Shown in pieces: positions 8,593 through 17,657 of a stretch of 64,000 bases of DNA. Each line of letters opens with the position of its first letter. The first letter of the stretch is position 1. Source of the DNA: Microbacterium luticocti DSM 19459 (GTDB taxonomy: Bacteria > Actinomycetota > Actinomycetes > Actinomycetales > Microbacteriaceae); the NCBI RefSeq assembly GCF_000422405.1, contig NZ_AULS01000017.1, forward strand, positions 23,369-87,368, given 5' to 3'. Position numbers and translations under genes: made by a program. Under the pieces are notes generated by a model. It searched no databases, was not told the DNA's origin, and saw nothing but the letters and a program-made list of their open reading frames with translations.

Positions 8593-9378
8593 ATGCTCGA
8601 TTCCGAGGTCATCGCCCGGATCGCCGACGAGCTGGCCGAAGCCGACCGCACGAACAGTGTCATCCCCCGCATCACCGCGCGCTACCCGGATGCCACCGTC
8701 GAGGACTCGTACGCGATCCAGGGCGTGTGGCGTGACACCAACCTCGCCGCGGGCCGGCGCCTCGTCGGCCGCAAGATCGGCCTGACCTCCAAGGCCATGC
8801 AGGCGGCGACCGGCATCACCGAGCCCGACTACGGGGTGATGTTCGACGACACCGTGTACGAGAACGGAGCCACCATCCCGTTCGACCGGTTCTCGAACGT
8901 GCGCATCGAGGTCGAGCTGGCGTTCGTGCTGAACCGACCGCTCGAGGGCCCGGACTGCTCGCTGTTCGACGTGCTGCGCGCCACCGAGTACGTGACTCCC
9001 GCGCTCGAGGTGCTCAACTCGCACATCGAGCTCGAGGGCCGCACCATCGTCGACACCATCAGCGACAACGCCGCCTACGGCGGCATGGTGCTCGGCGGCG
9101 TGCCGATGCGGCCCGACCAGATCGACCTGCGCTGGGTGGCGGCCATGCTGTACCGCAACGAGACGATCGAAGAGACCGGGGTCGCGGCGGGCGTGCTCAA
9201 CCATCCCGCGACGGGCGTGGCCTGGCTGGCGAACAAGTTCCACCAGCACGGCTCGCGCCTTGAGGCGGGCGAGATCATCCTGGCCGGGTCGTTCACCCGG
9301 CCGATGTGGGTGCAGCGCGGCGACAGCGTGCTGTGCGATTACGGACCGATGGGAACCATCACATGTCGCTTCGTCTGA
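8593..9378 (+). CDS. hpaH: 2-oxo-hept-3-ene-1,7-dioate hydratase
   Basis: A 261-residue member of the MhpD/HpaH hydratase-decarboxylase family related to the FAH fold. RKIGLTSKAMQAATG near residues 58-72, EVELAFVL (metal-site Glu residues) and the C-terminal GSFTRPMWVQRGD are family hallmarks. It hydrates 2-oxohept-3-enedioate to 4-hydroxy-2-oxoheptanedioate. The ATG at 8593 is placed by AGGAG seven bases upstream; longer frames run through the repeat spacer and are not credible. It overlaps hpaI by 16 bases. Confidence 0.88.
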   Translation: MLDSEVIARIADELAEADRTNSVIPRITARYPDATVEDSYAIQGVWRDTNLAAGRRLVGRKIGLTSKAMQAATGITEPDYGVMFDDTVYENGATIPFDRFSNVRIEVELAFVLNRPLEGPDCSLFDVLRATEYVTPALEVLNSHIELEGRTIVDTISDNAAYGGMVLGGVPMRPDQIDLRWVAAMLYRNETIEETGVAAGVLNHPATGVAWLANKFHQHGSRLEAGEIILAGSFTRPMWVQRGDSVLCDYGPMGTITCRFV

Positions 9379-10166
9379 GCTCGACCTTCCGCGAACGCCT
9401 GGCCGAGGCATCCCGGCCCCTCGTCGGCATGTGGGCGTGCTCGGGTTCGCCGCTGATCGCCGAGGTCGACGCCGGTTCGGGTCTGGACTGGCTGCTGATC
9501 GACATGGAGCACTCGGCGAACTCGCTCGAGAGCGTGCTCGTGCAGCTGCAGGTGGTGGCCGCGTACCCGATCGCGCCGGTGGTGCGCGTGCCGTGGGGTG
9601 ACACCGTCGCGATCAAGCAGGTGCTCGACCTGGGCGCGCAGAACCTGCTCGTGCCGATGGTGTCGTCGGCCGACGAGGCGCGGGCTGCGGTCGCGGCGAC
9701 GCGGTACCCGCCGGTGGGGGTGCGCGGCGTCGGCAGCGCACTGGCGCGCAGTGCCCGCTGGAACCGGGTCGACGGGTACCTCGGCGACGGCGCGACGCAC
9801 GTGTCGCTGACCGTGCAGGTCGAGACCGCGGCCGCGGTCGAGCACGCCGCCGAGATCGCCGCCGTCGAGGGCATCGACGCCGTGTTCGTCGGCCCGTCCG
9901 ACCTCGCCGCGTCGATGGGGCACCTCGGGCAGCAGTCGCATCCCGACGTGGTGGATGCCGTGCACCGCACGTTCGCGGCGGTCAAGGCCGCGGGCAAGCC
10001 GGTCGGCGTGAACGCGTTCGATCCGGCCGTGGCCGACGCGTACATCGCCCAGGGGGCGGACTTCGTCGCGGTCGGGGCCGATGTGGCGATGCTCGCCCGC
10101 TCGTCCGAGGCCCTCGCGGCCCGGTTCATCCCCGACTCCGCCCGCGCCGCCCGCGCCTCGTACTGA
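9363..10166 (+). CDS. hpaI: 4-hydroxy-2-oxoheptanedioate aldolase (class II, HpcH/HpaI family)
   Basis: A 267-residue pyruvate-dependent aldolase. With a +5 offset to E. coli HpaI the catalytic set is complete: His50 (DMEHSAN), Arg75 (VRVPWGD), metal ligands Glu154 (QVETAA) and Asp180 (GPSDLAASMG). It cleaves 4-hydroxy-2-oxoheptanedioate to pyruvate and succinic semialdehyde, the last pathway step. The ATG at 9363 lies inside the end of hpaH in another frame, giving translational coupling. It is the last gene before a strong terminator. Confidence 0.9.
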   Translation: MSLRLSSTFRERLAEASRPLVGMWACSGSPLIAEVDAGSGLDWLLIDMEHSANSLESVLVQLQVVAAYPIAPVVRVPWGDTVAIKQVLDLGAQNLLVPMVSSADEARAAVAATRYPPVGVRGVGSALARSARWNRVDGYLGDGATHVSLTVQVETAAAVEHAAEIAAVEGIDAVFVGPSDLAASMGHLGQQSHPDVVDAVHRTFAAVKAAGKPVGVNAFDPAVADAYIAQGADFVAVGADVAMLARSSEALAARFIPDSARAARASY

Positions 10167-10254
10167 CCTGCGGCCGGGGTCTGGGGTGTGACACCCCACC
10201 CTGTGGGGTCCCCGTCTCGACCCCGACCAATTCCGGTTTGGGGCGCATTTGCGC

Positions 10255-10302
10255 GTTTGGGGCGGATCTGTGGAGCCGAAACCGCACAGATCCGCCCCAA
10301 AC
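10255..10302 (+). terminator. Strong hairpin ending the hpa operon
   Basis: A perfect 18-bp stem (GTTTGGGGCGGATCTGTG and its complement) with a 12-base loop, 89 bases after hpaI. The arm prefix GTTTGGGGCG also occurs just upstream at about 10235, so the locus carries a partial duplication. Works in either direction by structure; no U-tract. Confidence 0.7.
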
Positions 10303-10360
10303 ACATGGCTGCGCCCGTCCGGACCCGCCGCACGGGCGCCCGGCGTGCCATCCTGAAGCC

Positions 10361-10891
10361 ATGAAGAAGTGGATCGTGCGGTTCTGCTCGCTCCTCGTGT
10401 TCAACGTGGTGGTGCTGCTGCTGATCGGCTGGCTCACGCCCGCGCGTGTCGGCTGGGCCGCGCTGTGGGCGGGCATCGTCATGACGGCGCTCGTGATCTG
10501 GGTCAAGCCCGTCGTGACGCGCTGGTTCCGCGGCATGGCCGCCCGCTCGGCCGCCCAGCGCACGAAGGTCGGCGAGAAGGTCGTGCAAGGACTGCTGGCC
10601 CTCGCGGTCGCGTTCCTGGTGTGGATCGTCACGGTGCTGCTGTCGGGCGTGAACGTGCACGGCTGGTTCTGGGGATACCTGCTGCCGCCGGTGATCCTCA
10701 TCATCGGCTGGGCGGTCTACGACCTGGTCGACGACAAGGTCGAGGCCCAGGCATCCGCCCTCTACGACAAGGCGACGGGCGCGCAGGCGACGGATGCCAC
10801 GACCCCGGCCGCCGCGGAACAGTCCGGCCGCGCCGAGCTGCGCGACGGCCTCACCGACGAGCAGCGCAAGATGCTCGACGACCTGGGCTGA
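10361..10891 (+). CDS. Small four-helix membrane protein, unknown function
   Basis: A 176-residue protein with about four hydrophobic segments (residues ~5-24, 29-48, 72-94, 99-118). A charged, Ala-rich cytoplasmic-type tail follows and ends GLTDEQRKMLDDLG. The start ATG (MKKWIVRF) was chosen as the first codon consistent with the hydrophobic N-terminus; a longer frame upstream crosses the terminator hairpin. No family recognised. It stands alone between the hpa operon and a repeat-filled spacer. Confidence 0.65.
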   Translation: MKKWIVRFCSLLVFNVVVLLLIGWLTPARVGWAALWAGIVMTALVIWVKPVVTRWFRGMAARSAAQRTKVGEKVVQGLLALAVAFLVWIVTVLLSGVNVHGWFWGYLLPPVILIIGWAVYDLVDDKVEAQASALYDKATGAQATDATTPAAAEQSGRAELRDGLTDEQRKMLDDLG

Positions 10892-10980
10892 GCGCCGCCG
10901 CCCTCGCCCTGCGCCGAGAGTGCTCCCGCCCTTCGCCCAGAGTGCTCCCGCCCTTCGCCGAGAGTGCTCCCGTTCTTCAT
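10892..10980. repeat. Degenerate tandem repeat of about 23 bp
   Basis: Three imperfect copies of a unit reading GCCGAGAGTGCTCCCGCCCT, starting near 10911. Each ends where the first arm of the adjacent 67-bp palindrome begins (GAGAGTGCTTCTGACGG), as if the palindrome arm had been the source. Confidence 0.6.
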
Positions 10981-11047
10981 CGAGAGTGCTTCTGACGGAC
11001 GAAAGCGCGGGTAATCCCCGCATCCTCGTCCGTCAGAAGCACTTTCG
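10981..11047. repeat. 67-bp nested palindrome, copy 1
   Basis: 22-base arms (AGTGCTTCTGACGGACGA at left) pair with one mismatch around a 23-base centre that itself holds GCGGG/CCCGC. Related copies lie at 11223-11289 and 32985-33051, all exactly 67 bases. Confidence 0.75.
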
Positions 11048-11109
11048 CGGGCCCTCGCCCCGCTCGAGCGGGCCGTCGCCGACCTCGCGGCCCTCGCGGG
11101 CGCCCGCCC

Positions 11110-11172
11110 GACCCGAGCGGACCCTCACCCGACCCGAGCGGACCCTCACCCGACCCGAGCGGGCCCTCACCC
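11110..11172. repeat. 21-bp tandem repeat, three copies
   Basis: Units at 11110-11130, 11131-11151 and 11152-11172 share CCCGAGCGG followed by CCCTCACCC with a single substitution, then decay into further CGAGCGGG-like variants to about 11210. No coding signal. Confidence 0.75.
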
Positions 11173-11222
11173 GACCTCGCGGGCCATCGCCCGAATCGAG
11201 CGGTCAGTTGCCCGCCCTTCGC

Positions 11223-11289
11223 CGAGAGTGCTTCTGACGGACGAAAGCACGGGTAATACCCGCATCCTCGTCCGTCAGAAGCACTTTCG
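11223..11289. repeat. 67-bp nested palindrome, copy 2
   Basis: Same arms as copy 1; the centre reads CGGGTAATACCCG, keeping an inner palindrome although bases differ. It lies 86 bases beyond the end of folD (minus strand) and could also act as a terminator. Confidence 0.75.
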
Positions 11290-11375
11290 CGGGCCGTCGC
11301 CCGGCTCGAGCGCCCGTCGCCGACCTCGCAGACCGAGCGGGCCGCCGCCCGACCCGGGCGGGACGTCGCGGGGCT

Positions 11376-12257
11376 TCAGCCGGCCGAGCGTTCGGCGGCC
11401 TCGATGACGTTGGTCATCAGCAGGGCGACCGTCATCGGGCCGACCCCGCCAGGGTTCGGAGACAGCCACCCGGCGACCTCGGCCACGGCCGGGTCGACGT
11501 CTCCGAACACCCGCCGCTTGCCGGTGACGGGGTCGGTCTCGCGCGTGACCCCGACATCCAGCACCGCGGCACCGGGCTTGACGTCCTCGGCGCGCACGAT
11601 GTGCTTGACCCCCGCCGCGGCCACGATCACATCGGCCTGTCGCAGGTACGAGGGCAGATCGACGGTGCCGGTGTGCGTGAGCGTGACGGTCGCGTTGATC
11701 TCGCGACGGGTCAGCAGCAGCCCGATCGACCGGCCGATCGTGACCCCGCGCCCGACGACGACGACGTGCTTGCCCTTCAGGTCGTAGTCGTTGCGCAGCA
11801 GCAACTCGATCACCCCGCGCGGCGTGCACGGCAGCGGCGTGTCGATGGGTCCGTTCACGTTGAGCACGAGCCGGCCGAGGTTCGTCGGATGCAGCCCGTC
11901 GGCGTCTTTGGCCGGGTCGATCCGCTCCAGGATCGCATCGGTGTCCAGATGCTTCGGCAGCGGCAGCTGCACGATGTAGCCGTGGCAGGCCGGATCGGCG
12001 TTGAGCCGGTCGATCGCCGCCTCCACCTCGGCCTGCGTCGCCGTAGCGGGCAGCTCGACGTGGATCGAGTTCATCCCCACCTGCTCGGACTGACGGTGTT
12101 TCATCCCCACGTACAGCTGCGACGCGGGATCCGCGCCCACCAGCACCGTCGCGATGCCCGGGGTGACCCCTCGCTCCTTCAGCGCGGCGACCCGCTCGGC
12201 CAGCTCCGCCTTGATCGCCGCCGCGGCGGCCTTGCCGTCCAGCATCCGTGCCGTCAT
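11376..12257 (-). CDS. folD: Methylenetetrahydrofolate dehydrogenase/cyclohydrolase
   Basis: A 293-residue bifunctional enzyme interconverting 5,10-methylene-, methenyl- and 10-formyl-THF with NADP. Visible hallmarks are [14 protein letters not shown] (catalytic Lys and Tyr region), [10 protein letters not shown], the NADP-binding [18 protein letters not shown] and the end motif [15 protein letters not shown]. The start at 12257 is set by AGGGAG eight bases upstream; the much longer open frame is an accident of GC content. It follows glyA in the same direction with a 239-bp gap, and the pair supplies one-carbon units for the purine genes elsewhere in the window. Confidence 0.95.
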   Translation of the reverse strand: MTARMLDGKAAAAAIKAELAERVAALKERGVTPGIATVLVGADPASQLYVGMKHRQSEQVGMNSIHVELPATATQAEVEAAIDRLNADPACHGYIVQLPLPKHLDTDAILERIDPAKDADGLHPTNLGRLVLNVNGPIDTPLPCTPRGVIELLLRNDYDLKGKHVVVVGRGVTIGRSIGLLLTRREINATVTLTHTGTVDLPSYLRQADVIVAAAGVKHIVRAEDVKPGAAVLDVGVTRETDPVTGKRRVFGDVDPAVAEVAGWLSPNPGGVGPMTVALLMTNVIEAAERSAG

Positions 12258-12299
12258 CGTCTGCTCCCTCATCGAATCGTCACCGTGTCGAATCATGCC

Positions 12300-12366
12300 C
12301 GAGAATCGGCATCCCGGTCGAGAATGCACGCATCGCAGCGATTCTCGACCGCGATCGCGATTCTCG
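12300..12366. repeat. 67-bp GAGAATC palindromic repeat, copy A
   Basis: Outer arms CGAGAATCG/CGATTCTCG and an inner TCGAGAAT ... GCGATTCTC pair. A copy of identical length is at 49647-49713; the first 26 bases are identical. It lies in the glyA-folD gap. Confidence 0.75.
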
Positions 12367-12389
12367 CCGACATGGCCCGGGCTGCCGGG

Positions 12390-12439
12390 CCGCGGACCGC
12401 AGCCGCGCGCACGGCCGCAGACCGCAGCCACGCGCACCG
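12390..12439. repeat. 25-bp tandem duplication in the glyA-folD gap
   Basis: Units 12390-12414 and 12415-12439 differ at a few positions only (GGACCGCAGCCGCGCGCACG against AGACCGCAGCCACGCGCACC). Confidence 0.65.
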
Positions 12440-12496
12440 CTGCGGGGGTGGATGCCGCAGCCCGCGCGATCGCGAAAGCCTTCGGCATCCGTCGGG

Positions 12497-13771
12497 CTAC
12501 TGCTGCAGGTCGGGGTACAGCGGGAACGCAGCGGTCAGCGCCGCCACGCGGGTGCGCAGCGCCGCCACGTCCGCATCGGGCAGCAGCGCCTGCGCGATGA
12601 TGTCGGCGACCTCGGTGAACTCGGCATCGCCGAACCCGCGCGTGGCCAGCGCCGGAGTGCCGATGCGCAGCCCCGAGGTGACCATCGGCGGCCGCGGGTC
12701 GTTCGGCACCGCGTTGCGGTTCACCGTGATGTGGATCTCGTGCAGCAGATCCTCGGCCTGCTTGCCGTCGATCGCGGCGTCGCGCAGGTCGACCAGCACC
12801 AGGTGCACGTCGGTGCCACCCGAGCGCACCGTGATGCCGGCATCCTTCACGTCCTGCTGCGACAGCCGGTCGGCGATGATCTTCGCCCCCGACAGCACCC
12901 GCTGCTGGCGCTCGGCGAACTCGGGCGTGCCGGCGATCTTGAACGCGGTCGCCTTCGCGGCGATCACGTGCATGAGCGGTCCGCCCTGCTGGCCGGGGAA
13001 CACCGCCGAGTTGATCTTCTTGGCGATGTCGGCGTCGTTGGTGAGGATGAAGCCCGAGCGCGGCCCGCCGATCGTCTTGTGCACGGTCGACGAGACCACG
13101 TGCGCGTGCGGCACCGGGTTGGGGTGCAGCCCGGCGGCGACCAGTCCGGCGAAGTGCGCCATGTCGACCCAGAGGATGGCGCCCACCTCGTCGGCGATCG
13201 CGCGGAACGCGGCGAAGTCGAGCTGACGCGGATAGGCCGACCATCCGGCGATGATGACCTTCGGCTTGTGCTCGCGGGCCAGGCGCGCCACCTCGTCCAT
13301 GTCGATGAGCGAGGTGGTGGCATCGACGCCGTACGCGACGATGTTGTACAGACGGCCCGAGAAGTTGATCTTCATGCCGTGCGTGAGGTGGCCACCCTGG
13401 TCGAGCGACAGGCCCAGCAGGGTGTCGCCGGGGCGCGCGATCGCGTGCAGCACGGCGGCGTTGGCGGTCGCCCCCGAGTGCGGCTGCACGTTCGCGTACT
13501 CGGCGCCGAACAGCTCCTTCGCGCGGGCGATCGCGAGCTCCTCGGCGACGTCGACCTCTTCGCAGCCCCCGTAGTAGCGGCGACCGGGGTACCCCTCGGC
13601 GTACTTGTTGGTGAGCACCGAGCCCTGCGACTGCAGCACGGAGACCGGCACGAAGTTCTCTGAGGCGATCATCTCGAGATAGCCGCGCTGTCGCTCGAGT
13701 TCGCGCTCGAGCACCTGCGCGATCTCGGGGTCGACCTCGGCGAGCGGGGCGTTGAAGTAGCGGTCGGTCAT
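12497..13771 (-). CDS. glyA: Serine hydroxymethyltransferase
   Basis: A 424-residue PLP enzyme that converts serine and THF to glycine and methylene-THF. Clear motifs are MIASENFVP near the N-terminus, [22 protein letters not shown], and the PLP-lysine site [14 protein letters not shown]. The start ATG at 13771 has GAGGAG about seven bases upstream and [10 protein letters not shown] agrees with family length. Its mRNA begins with a ZTP riboswitch, linking expression to purine/one-carbon stress; folD lies downstream in the same direction. Confidence 0.96.
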   Translation of the reverse strand: MTDRYFNAPLAEVDPEIAQVLERELERQRGYLEMIASENFVPVSVLQSQGSVLTNKYAEGYPGRRYYGGCEEVDVAEELAIARAKELFGAEYANVQPHSGATANAAVLHAIARPGDTLLGLSLDQGGHLTHGMKINFSGRLYNIVAYGVDATTSLIDMDEVARLAREHKPKVIIAGWSAYPRQLDFAAFRAIADEVGAILWVDMAHFAGLVAAGLHPNPVPHAHVVSSTVHKTIGGPRSGFILTNDADIAKKINSAVFPGQQGGPLMHVIAAKATAFKIAGTPEFAERQQRVLSGAKIIADRLSQQDVKDAGITVRSGGTDVHLVLVDLRDAAIDGKQAEDLLHEIHITVNRNAVPNDPRPPMVTSGLRIGTPALATRGFGDAEFTEVADIIAQALLPDADVAALRTRVAALTAAFPLYPDLQQ

Positions 13772-13832
13772 GACGGTCTCCTCGACTCGGCGGTCACAGA
13801 ACTCTTCGAACTGAAGGAACAGGGATTCCACA

Positions 13833-13904
13833 TCGGCCCAGGCGCGCGGTCGAATGCCGGTCGGTCGCTTCCCGGTGGTGACCCACCTCAACGCCAGTCG
13901 CGAC
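13833..13904 (-). ncRNA. ZTP (pfl) riboswitch in the glyA leader
   Basis: Read on the minus strand, the leader contains GCGACTGGCG, a GGTGG...CCACC helix, CACCGGGAAGCGACCG and the strongly conserved CCGCGCGCCTGGGCC, the order and core bases of the pfl/ZTP class. The aptamer starts at the predicted transcription start just below a TATGCT -10 box (13912-13917) and ends about 60 bases before the glyA start. The class binds ZMP/ZTP and turns on folate/one-carbon genes when 10-formyl-THF is limiting. The expression platform was not resolved by eye. Confidence 0.88.
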
Positions 13905-13911
13905 ATGTCCG

Positions 13912-13917
13912 AGCATA
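13912..13917 (-). promoter_or_regulatory. -10 box for glyA leader
   Basis: TATGCT on the minus strand, placed so that transcription would begin at about 13905, the first base of the riboswitch. The -35 region is weak. Confidence 0.5.
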
Positions 13918-14000
13918 GCGGATGCCTCGGCCCACGCCGGGCGCACATGGTCGATCGACCGCGTGCCACCGCGCGCCCCTGTGTCTTCTTCCGCCGTTTT

Positions 14001-14015
14001 GTTAGTGTTCCTTAC
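14001..14015. promoter_or_regulatory. ROK-type operator candidate upstream of hexosaminidase-nagA
   Basis: GTTAGTGTTCCTTAC matches, at 12 of 15 positions, GTTAGTAGACCTTAC (28145-28159) in front of the ROK repressor gene. Half-sites GTTAGT and CCTTAC form an imperfect inverted repeat. The surrounding 13996-14020 stretch is AT-rich against the local background. Confidence 0.6.
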
Positions 14016-14147
14016 ATCAAGCTTCGCGCCCGTCCGCGGTCGTCGACGCCCTGGCCGGTCAGGCACTGCTTCGACCGGCCGTCGGTACGATGCTCACGGC
14101 GTGCACGCCCGGCGCGCGCGAGCCCGATCCGAGCCGAGGAGCCCCCC

Positions 14148-15863
14148 ATGCCCGCACTGGTCCCGTTGCCCGCGTCGATTCGCACGGATGCCTCGGCCGA
14201 CGACTTTCTGCTCACCCCCGACGCCCGGCTCGTCGCCGACGACGACGCCCGGGCCACGGCCGAACTCGCCGTCGACGTGCTGCGCACCGCCACCGGGCTC
14301 ACGCTCGCCGTCAGCGCGGGACCGGCCCGCGACGGCGACATCACGCTCCGGGTCATCGGCAGCGGCAGCACCGAGGCGTACGAGTTGCGGATCGAGGCGG
14401 ACGGGGTGCGGATCTCGGGCGCCGACGAGGCCGGCCTCTTCTACGGCGTGCACACCCTCGCGCAGCTGCTGCGCCCGTCCGGCACCGCCGTCGCCCCCGG
14501 TGACACGGCCGACACGGGCACCGCCGCCACCCCCGGTGCCGCCGCCCCCGGCGACACGGGCAACACCGCCACCGCTGCAACCGGCGACACGGATGCCACC
14601 GCCACTGCCGCCCCCGGCGACACCGACGCCAGCGCGCCCACCACCGCACCCAGCCCCGCACCCACCTCCCCGGTCACCGCGCCGGCTGTGACGATCGCCG
14701 ACGCCCCACGGTTCGCCTACCGCGGCGTGATGCTCGACGTCGCCCGTCACTTCTTCCCGGTCGAGACCGTGCTCGGCTACATCGACCGGGCCGCGGCCCT
14801 GAAGTTCAATGCCCTGCACCTGCACCTGAGCGACGACCAGGGCTGGCGCATCCAGATCGACTCCCGCCCCGAGCTGACCGCGCGCGCGTCGGGCACCGCG
14901 ATCGGCGGCGACGCCGGCGGGTATTACACGAAGGCCGACTATGCGCGCATCGTCGCGCACGCGGCATCCCGCCACATGATCGTCGTGCCCGAGATCGACG
15001 GACCCAGCCACACGCACGCGGTCGGCCTCGCCTACCCTGAGCTGGCCGAGCCCGTCGTGCTCTCGGACGCCGTGCTCGACACGGTGCGCACGTTCGGCGG
15101 CGGCATGCCCACCGCGGGCGAGCCGTACCAGGGGCTGGCGGTCGGGTTCTCGTCACTGAAGACGAGGGATGCCGCGACCTACGCGTTCCTGCAGGATGTC
15201 TACGGCGAGCTGGCCGAACTGACGCCGGGGCCGTACCTGCACGTCGGCGGCGACGAGGCGCACGGCACCGACCCGGCCGACTTCGCCGAGTACATGCGGC
15301 GGGTGACCGCGCTGGTGGCCGGTCTCGGCAAGACGCCGATCGCCTGGCACGAGGCCGGCACGGCCGACGATCTGGCGCCGTCGACGATCGGCCAGTACTG
15401 GGGCTACGTCGCGCCCACCGACGGCGCCGACGAGAAGGCACGCACGTTCGTGCGCGCCGGCTCGAAGCTCATCCTCTCGCCGGCCGACGCGATCTACCTC
15501 GACCAGAAGTACGACGCCGACACCGCACTCGGCCTCACCTGGGCGAACGGCCCCACCAGCGTGCACGACGCGTACGCGTGGGATCCCGCCGCGGTCGTGG
15601 CCGGCGCAGGCGAGGACGCGATCCTCGGCATCGAGGCGCCGCTGTGGGCCGAGACGATGCGCACCGCCGCCGACATCGACACCCTCGCCTTCCCGCGCAT
15701 CGCCGCGGCCGCCGAGATCGCCTGGTCGGCGGCCCCCGGCCCCGACGCCCCCGAGCGCACCTGGGACTCGTTCCGTGAACGGGTGGGCGCCCTCTCACCG
15801 CTGTGGACCCGCGCGGGCATCGCGTTCTTCCGCTCACCCGAGATCGCCTGGGCCGACCGGTGA
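14148..15863 (+). CDS. Beta-N-acetylhexosaminidase, GH20
   Basis: A 571-residue GH20 enzyme without a signal peptide, so probably cytoplasmic and acting on imported chitooligosaccharides. The N-terminal GH20b domain is residues ~1-110. The catalytic barrel runs from ~183 (DAPRFAYRGVMLDVARHFF) with the catalytic Asp369-Glu370 pair in LHVGGDEAHG. A ~70-residue Ala/Thr/Pro/Gly-Asp low-complexity insert (residues ~110-180, bases ~14475-14688) separates the domains, which usually abut. The start at 14148 follows GAGGAG. Its stop overlaps nagA as GTGA, and an operator-like site lies 133 bases upstream. Confidence 0.92.
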   Translation: MPALVPLPASIRTDASADDFLLTPDARLVADDDARATAELAVDVLRTATGLTLAVSAGPARDGDITLRVIGSGSTEAYELRIEADGVRISGADEAGLFYGVHTLAQLLRPSGTAVAPGDTADTGTAATPGAAAPGDTGNTATAATGDTDATATAAPGDTDASAPTTAPSPAPTSPVTAPAVTIADAPRFAYRGVMLDVARHFFPVETVLGYIDRAAALKFNALHLHLSDDQGWRIQIDSRPELTARASGTAIGGDAGGYYTKADYARIVAHAASRHMIVVPEIDGPSHTHAVGLAYPELAEPVVLSDAVLDTVRTFGGGMPTAGEPYQGLAVGFSSLKTRDAATYAFLQDVYGELAELTPGPYLHVGGDEAHGTDPADFAEYMRRVTALVAGLGKTPIAWHEAGTADDLAPSTIGQYWGYVAPTDGADEKARTFVRAGSKLILSPADAIYLDQKYDADTALGLTWANGPTSVHDAYAWDPAAVVAGAGEDAILGIEAPLWAETMRTAADIDTLAFPRIAAAAEIAWSAAPGPDAPERTWDSFRERVGALSPLWTRAGIAFFRSPEIAWADR

Positions 15864-17005
15864 GCGTCGACCGCGTCATCCATTCGGCCGCGCTCGTCGA
15901 CGACGGGGTCGTCACCGAGGATGCCTGGGTGGCGTTCGACGGCGGCCGGGTGCTGGGCCGCGGCACCGGCGACGGGTGGCGTGCCCTCGCACCCCGTGCC
16001 GCCGACGACGCGGACGGCGGGTGGCTGACCCCCGGCTTCATCGACATCCACGGGCACGGCGGCGGGGGCGCCGCGTACGACGACGGGCCCGACGCGATCA
16101 CGACCGCGCGTGCCGTGCACCGCGCGCACGGCACCACCCGGGCGGTGCTCTCGCTGGTCACCGCCGACCTCGACCGGTTGGCCGAGCGTGCCGCGACCGT
16201 CGCGCGGCTGACCGCGACCGATCCGACGATCCTCGGCTCGCACCTGGAGGGCCCGTTCCTCGATGTCGGCCACAAGGGTGCGCACACCCCGTCGCTGCTG
16301 CGTGCGCCGGATGAGGCATCCGTCGATCGCCTGCTTCAGGCGGGCGCCGGCACCCTGCGACAGGTCACGCTCGCCCCCGAACTGCCCGGCGGCATGGCGG
16401 CGGTGCGACGCTTCGTCGCGGCCGGTGTCGCGGTCGCGGTGGGGCACACCGATGCCGACGAGCAGACCGCGCAGGCCGCGTTCGATGCCGGGGCGACGAT
16501 CCTCACGCACGCGTTCAACGCCATGAACGGCATCCACCACCGCGCGCCCGGGCCGGTCGTGGCCGCGCTGAGCGATGAGCGGGTGCGGCTCGAGGTGATC
16601 GCCGACGGCACCCACGTGCATCCGGATGTGATCCGCCTGCTCGTCCAGGGTGCACCCGGTCGCATCGCGCTGATCACCGACGCGATGGCCGCCGCCGGCG
16701 CAGCGGACGGCGACTACGAGCTCGGCGGGCTCGCGGTGACCGTGCGCGACGGGGTCGCCCGGCTCGCGCAGGGCGATTCGATCGCCGGCTCCACGCTCAC
16801 GCAGGACGCCGCGGTGCGACTGATGGTGCAGCGGGTCGGGATGCCACTGCCCGACGCGATCGCTGCGGCCACCGCCGTGCCGGCCGCGGCCATCGGCGTC
16901 GCCGACCGGTTCGGATCGCTTGCCGTCGGGTACGCCGCCGACGCGGTGCTGCTGGACGCGGACCTGACCGTGCGCCGGGTGTGGGTCGACGGCGACCCGG
17001 TCTGA
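15860..17005 (+). CDS. nagA: N-acetylglucosamine-6-phosphate deacetylase
   Basis: A 381-residue amidohydrolase. Metal and active-site residues are visible: His64/His66 in DIHGHGG, Glu130 (SHLEGPF), His196 (GHTDAD), His217 (THAFNAMN) and the catalytic Asp274 (LITDAMAA). It removes acetate from GlcNAc-6-P, feeding NagB. The GTG start overlaps the hexosaminidase stop (GTGA), so the two genes are coupled. The partner genes nagB, nagK and the importer are 5-10 kb away in the second half of the regulon. Confidence 0.94.
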   Translation: MSVDRVIHSAALVDDGVVTEDAWVAFDGGRVLGRGTGDGWRALAPRAADDADGGWLTPGFIDIHGHGGGGAAYDDGPDAITTARAVHRAHGTTRAVLSLVTADLDRLAERAATVARLTATDPTILGSHLEGPFLDVGHKGAHTPSLLRAPDEASVDRLLQAGAGTLRQVTLAPELPGGMAAVRRFVAAGVAVAVGHTDADEQTAQAAFDAGATILTHAFNAMNGIHHRAPGPVVAALSDERVRLEVIADGTHVHPDVIRLLVQGAPGRIALITDAMAAAGAADGDYELGGLAVTVRDGVARLAQGDSIAGSTLTQDAAVRLMVQRVGMPLPDAIAAATAVPAAAIGVADRFGSLAVGYAADAVLLDADLTVRRVWVDGDPV

Positions 17006-17657
17006 CCGGACACGCGGAGCCACGCAGGTCGACGGGGCACGCCGACCCCGCACACCGTGGCCCGCAGACGCTCGCTCGGCACGCCGAATTCGCGCACGCC
17101 GACTCGGGAACCGTGACCCGCGCACGCCGACTCGGGCACGGCGACTCGCGCACGCCGACCCGCGCGCTGACCAGCGCACGCCGATTCGGGCGCGCTGGCA
17201 CAACCACGCTGACGGGGAACGCTGAACCGCGCCCGGCTCCGATGCAGCGACGGGGCCGGATGCCCTCCCCCAGTGGGCATCCGGCACCCGTCGCGTGCCG
17301 GTCGCGGGCGACGACCGACACCTGCAGACCATCCCCCCTCGGGACATGCAGGTATGCGACCGACGGTGCTCCCCAGTGCGTCCGTGTCGCCGACCGCCTT
17401 CGGGTGGCGGTCCCGCCGGTACGTCCCTCCCCAGGTCCGCACAGGCTCGTCTGTCCATGAGACGCGGGGATGCCGGGATCATGACGCCACTTCGCGGAAA
17501 AAGTCCCGCATGCTCCGAAATCACCGGCAGAACCCGAAAAACCACCGGCAGAACATGAAAAACCGGCGGTGGGGGTGGCATCCGTCGCCGCCGTCGACCA
17601 CAATGAAAGACGCGCGGCTGCCCGAGCCGCCGCTTCGTCACGCGTCGGGGAGAGTCG
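17006..17657. repeat. Gene-free 650-bp spacer with degenerate repeats
   Basis: No gene. Bases 17030-17170 are a degenerate array of CGCACGCCGACTCGGG-like units. Bases 17523-17543 and 17544-17564 are a 21-bp tandem duplication (ACCGGCAGAAC plus GAAAAACC), the most AT-rich part and close to the sigma-factor gene, so it may carry its promoter, but no clear boxes were identified. Confidence 0.6.
17255..17285 (+). terminator. Hairpin downstream of nagA
   Basis: Perfect 10-bp stem GCCGGATGCC/GGCATCCGGC with an 11-base C-rich loop, 250 bases past nagA. No U-tract; intrinsic termination is plausible only. Confidence 0.45.

Noticed and set aside
12258..13244. Longer N-terminus for FolD reaching into glyA
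   Set aside because: No folD similarity upstream of 12257 and a good ribosome site exists at 12257.
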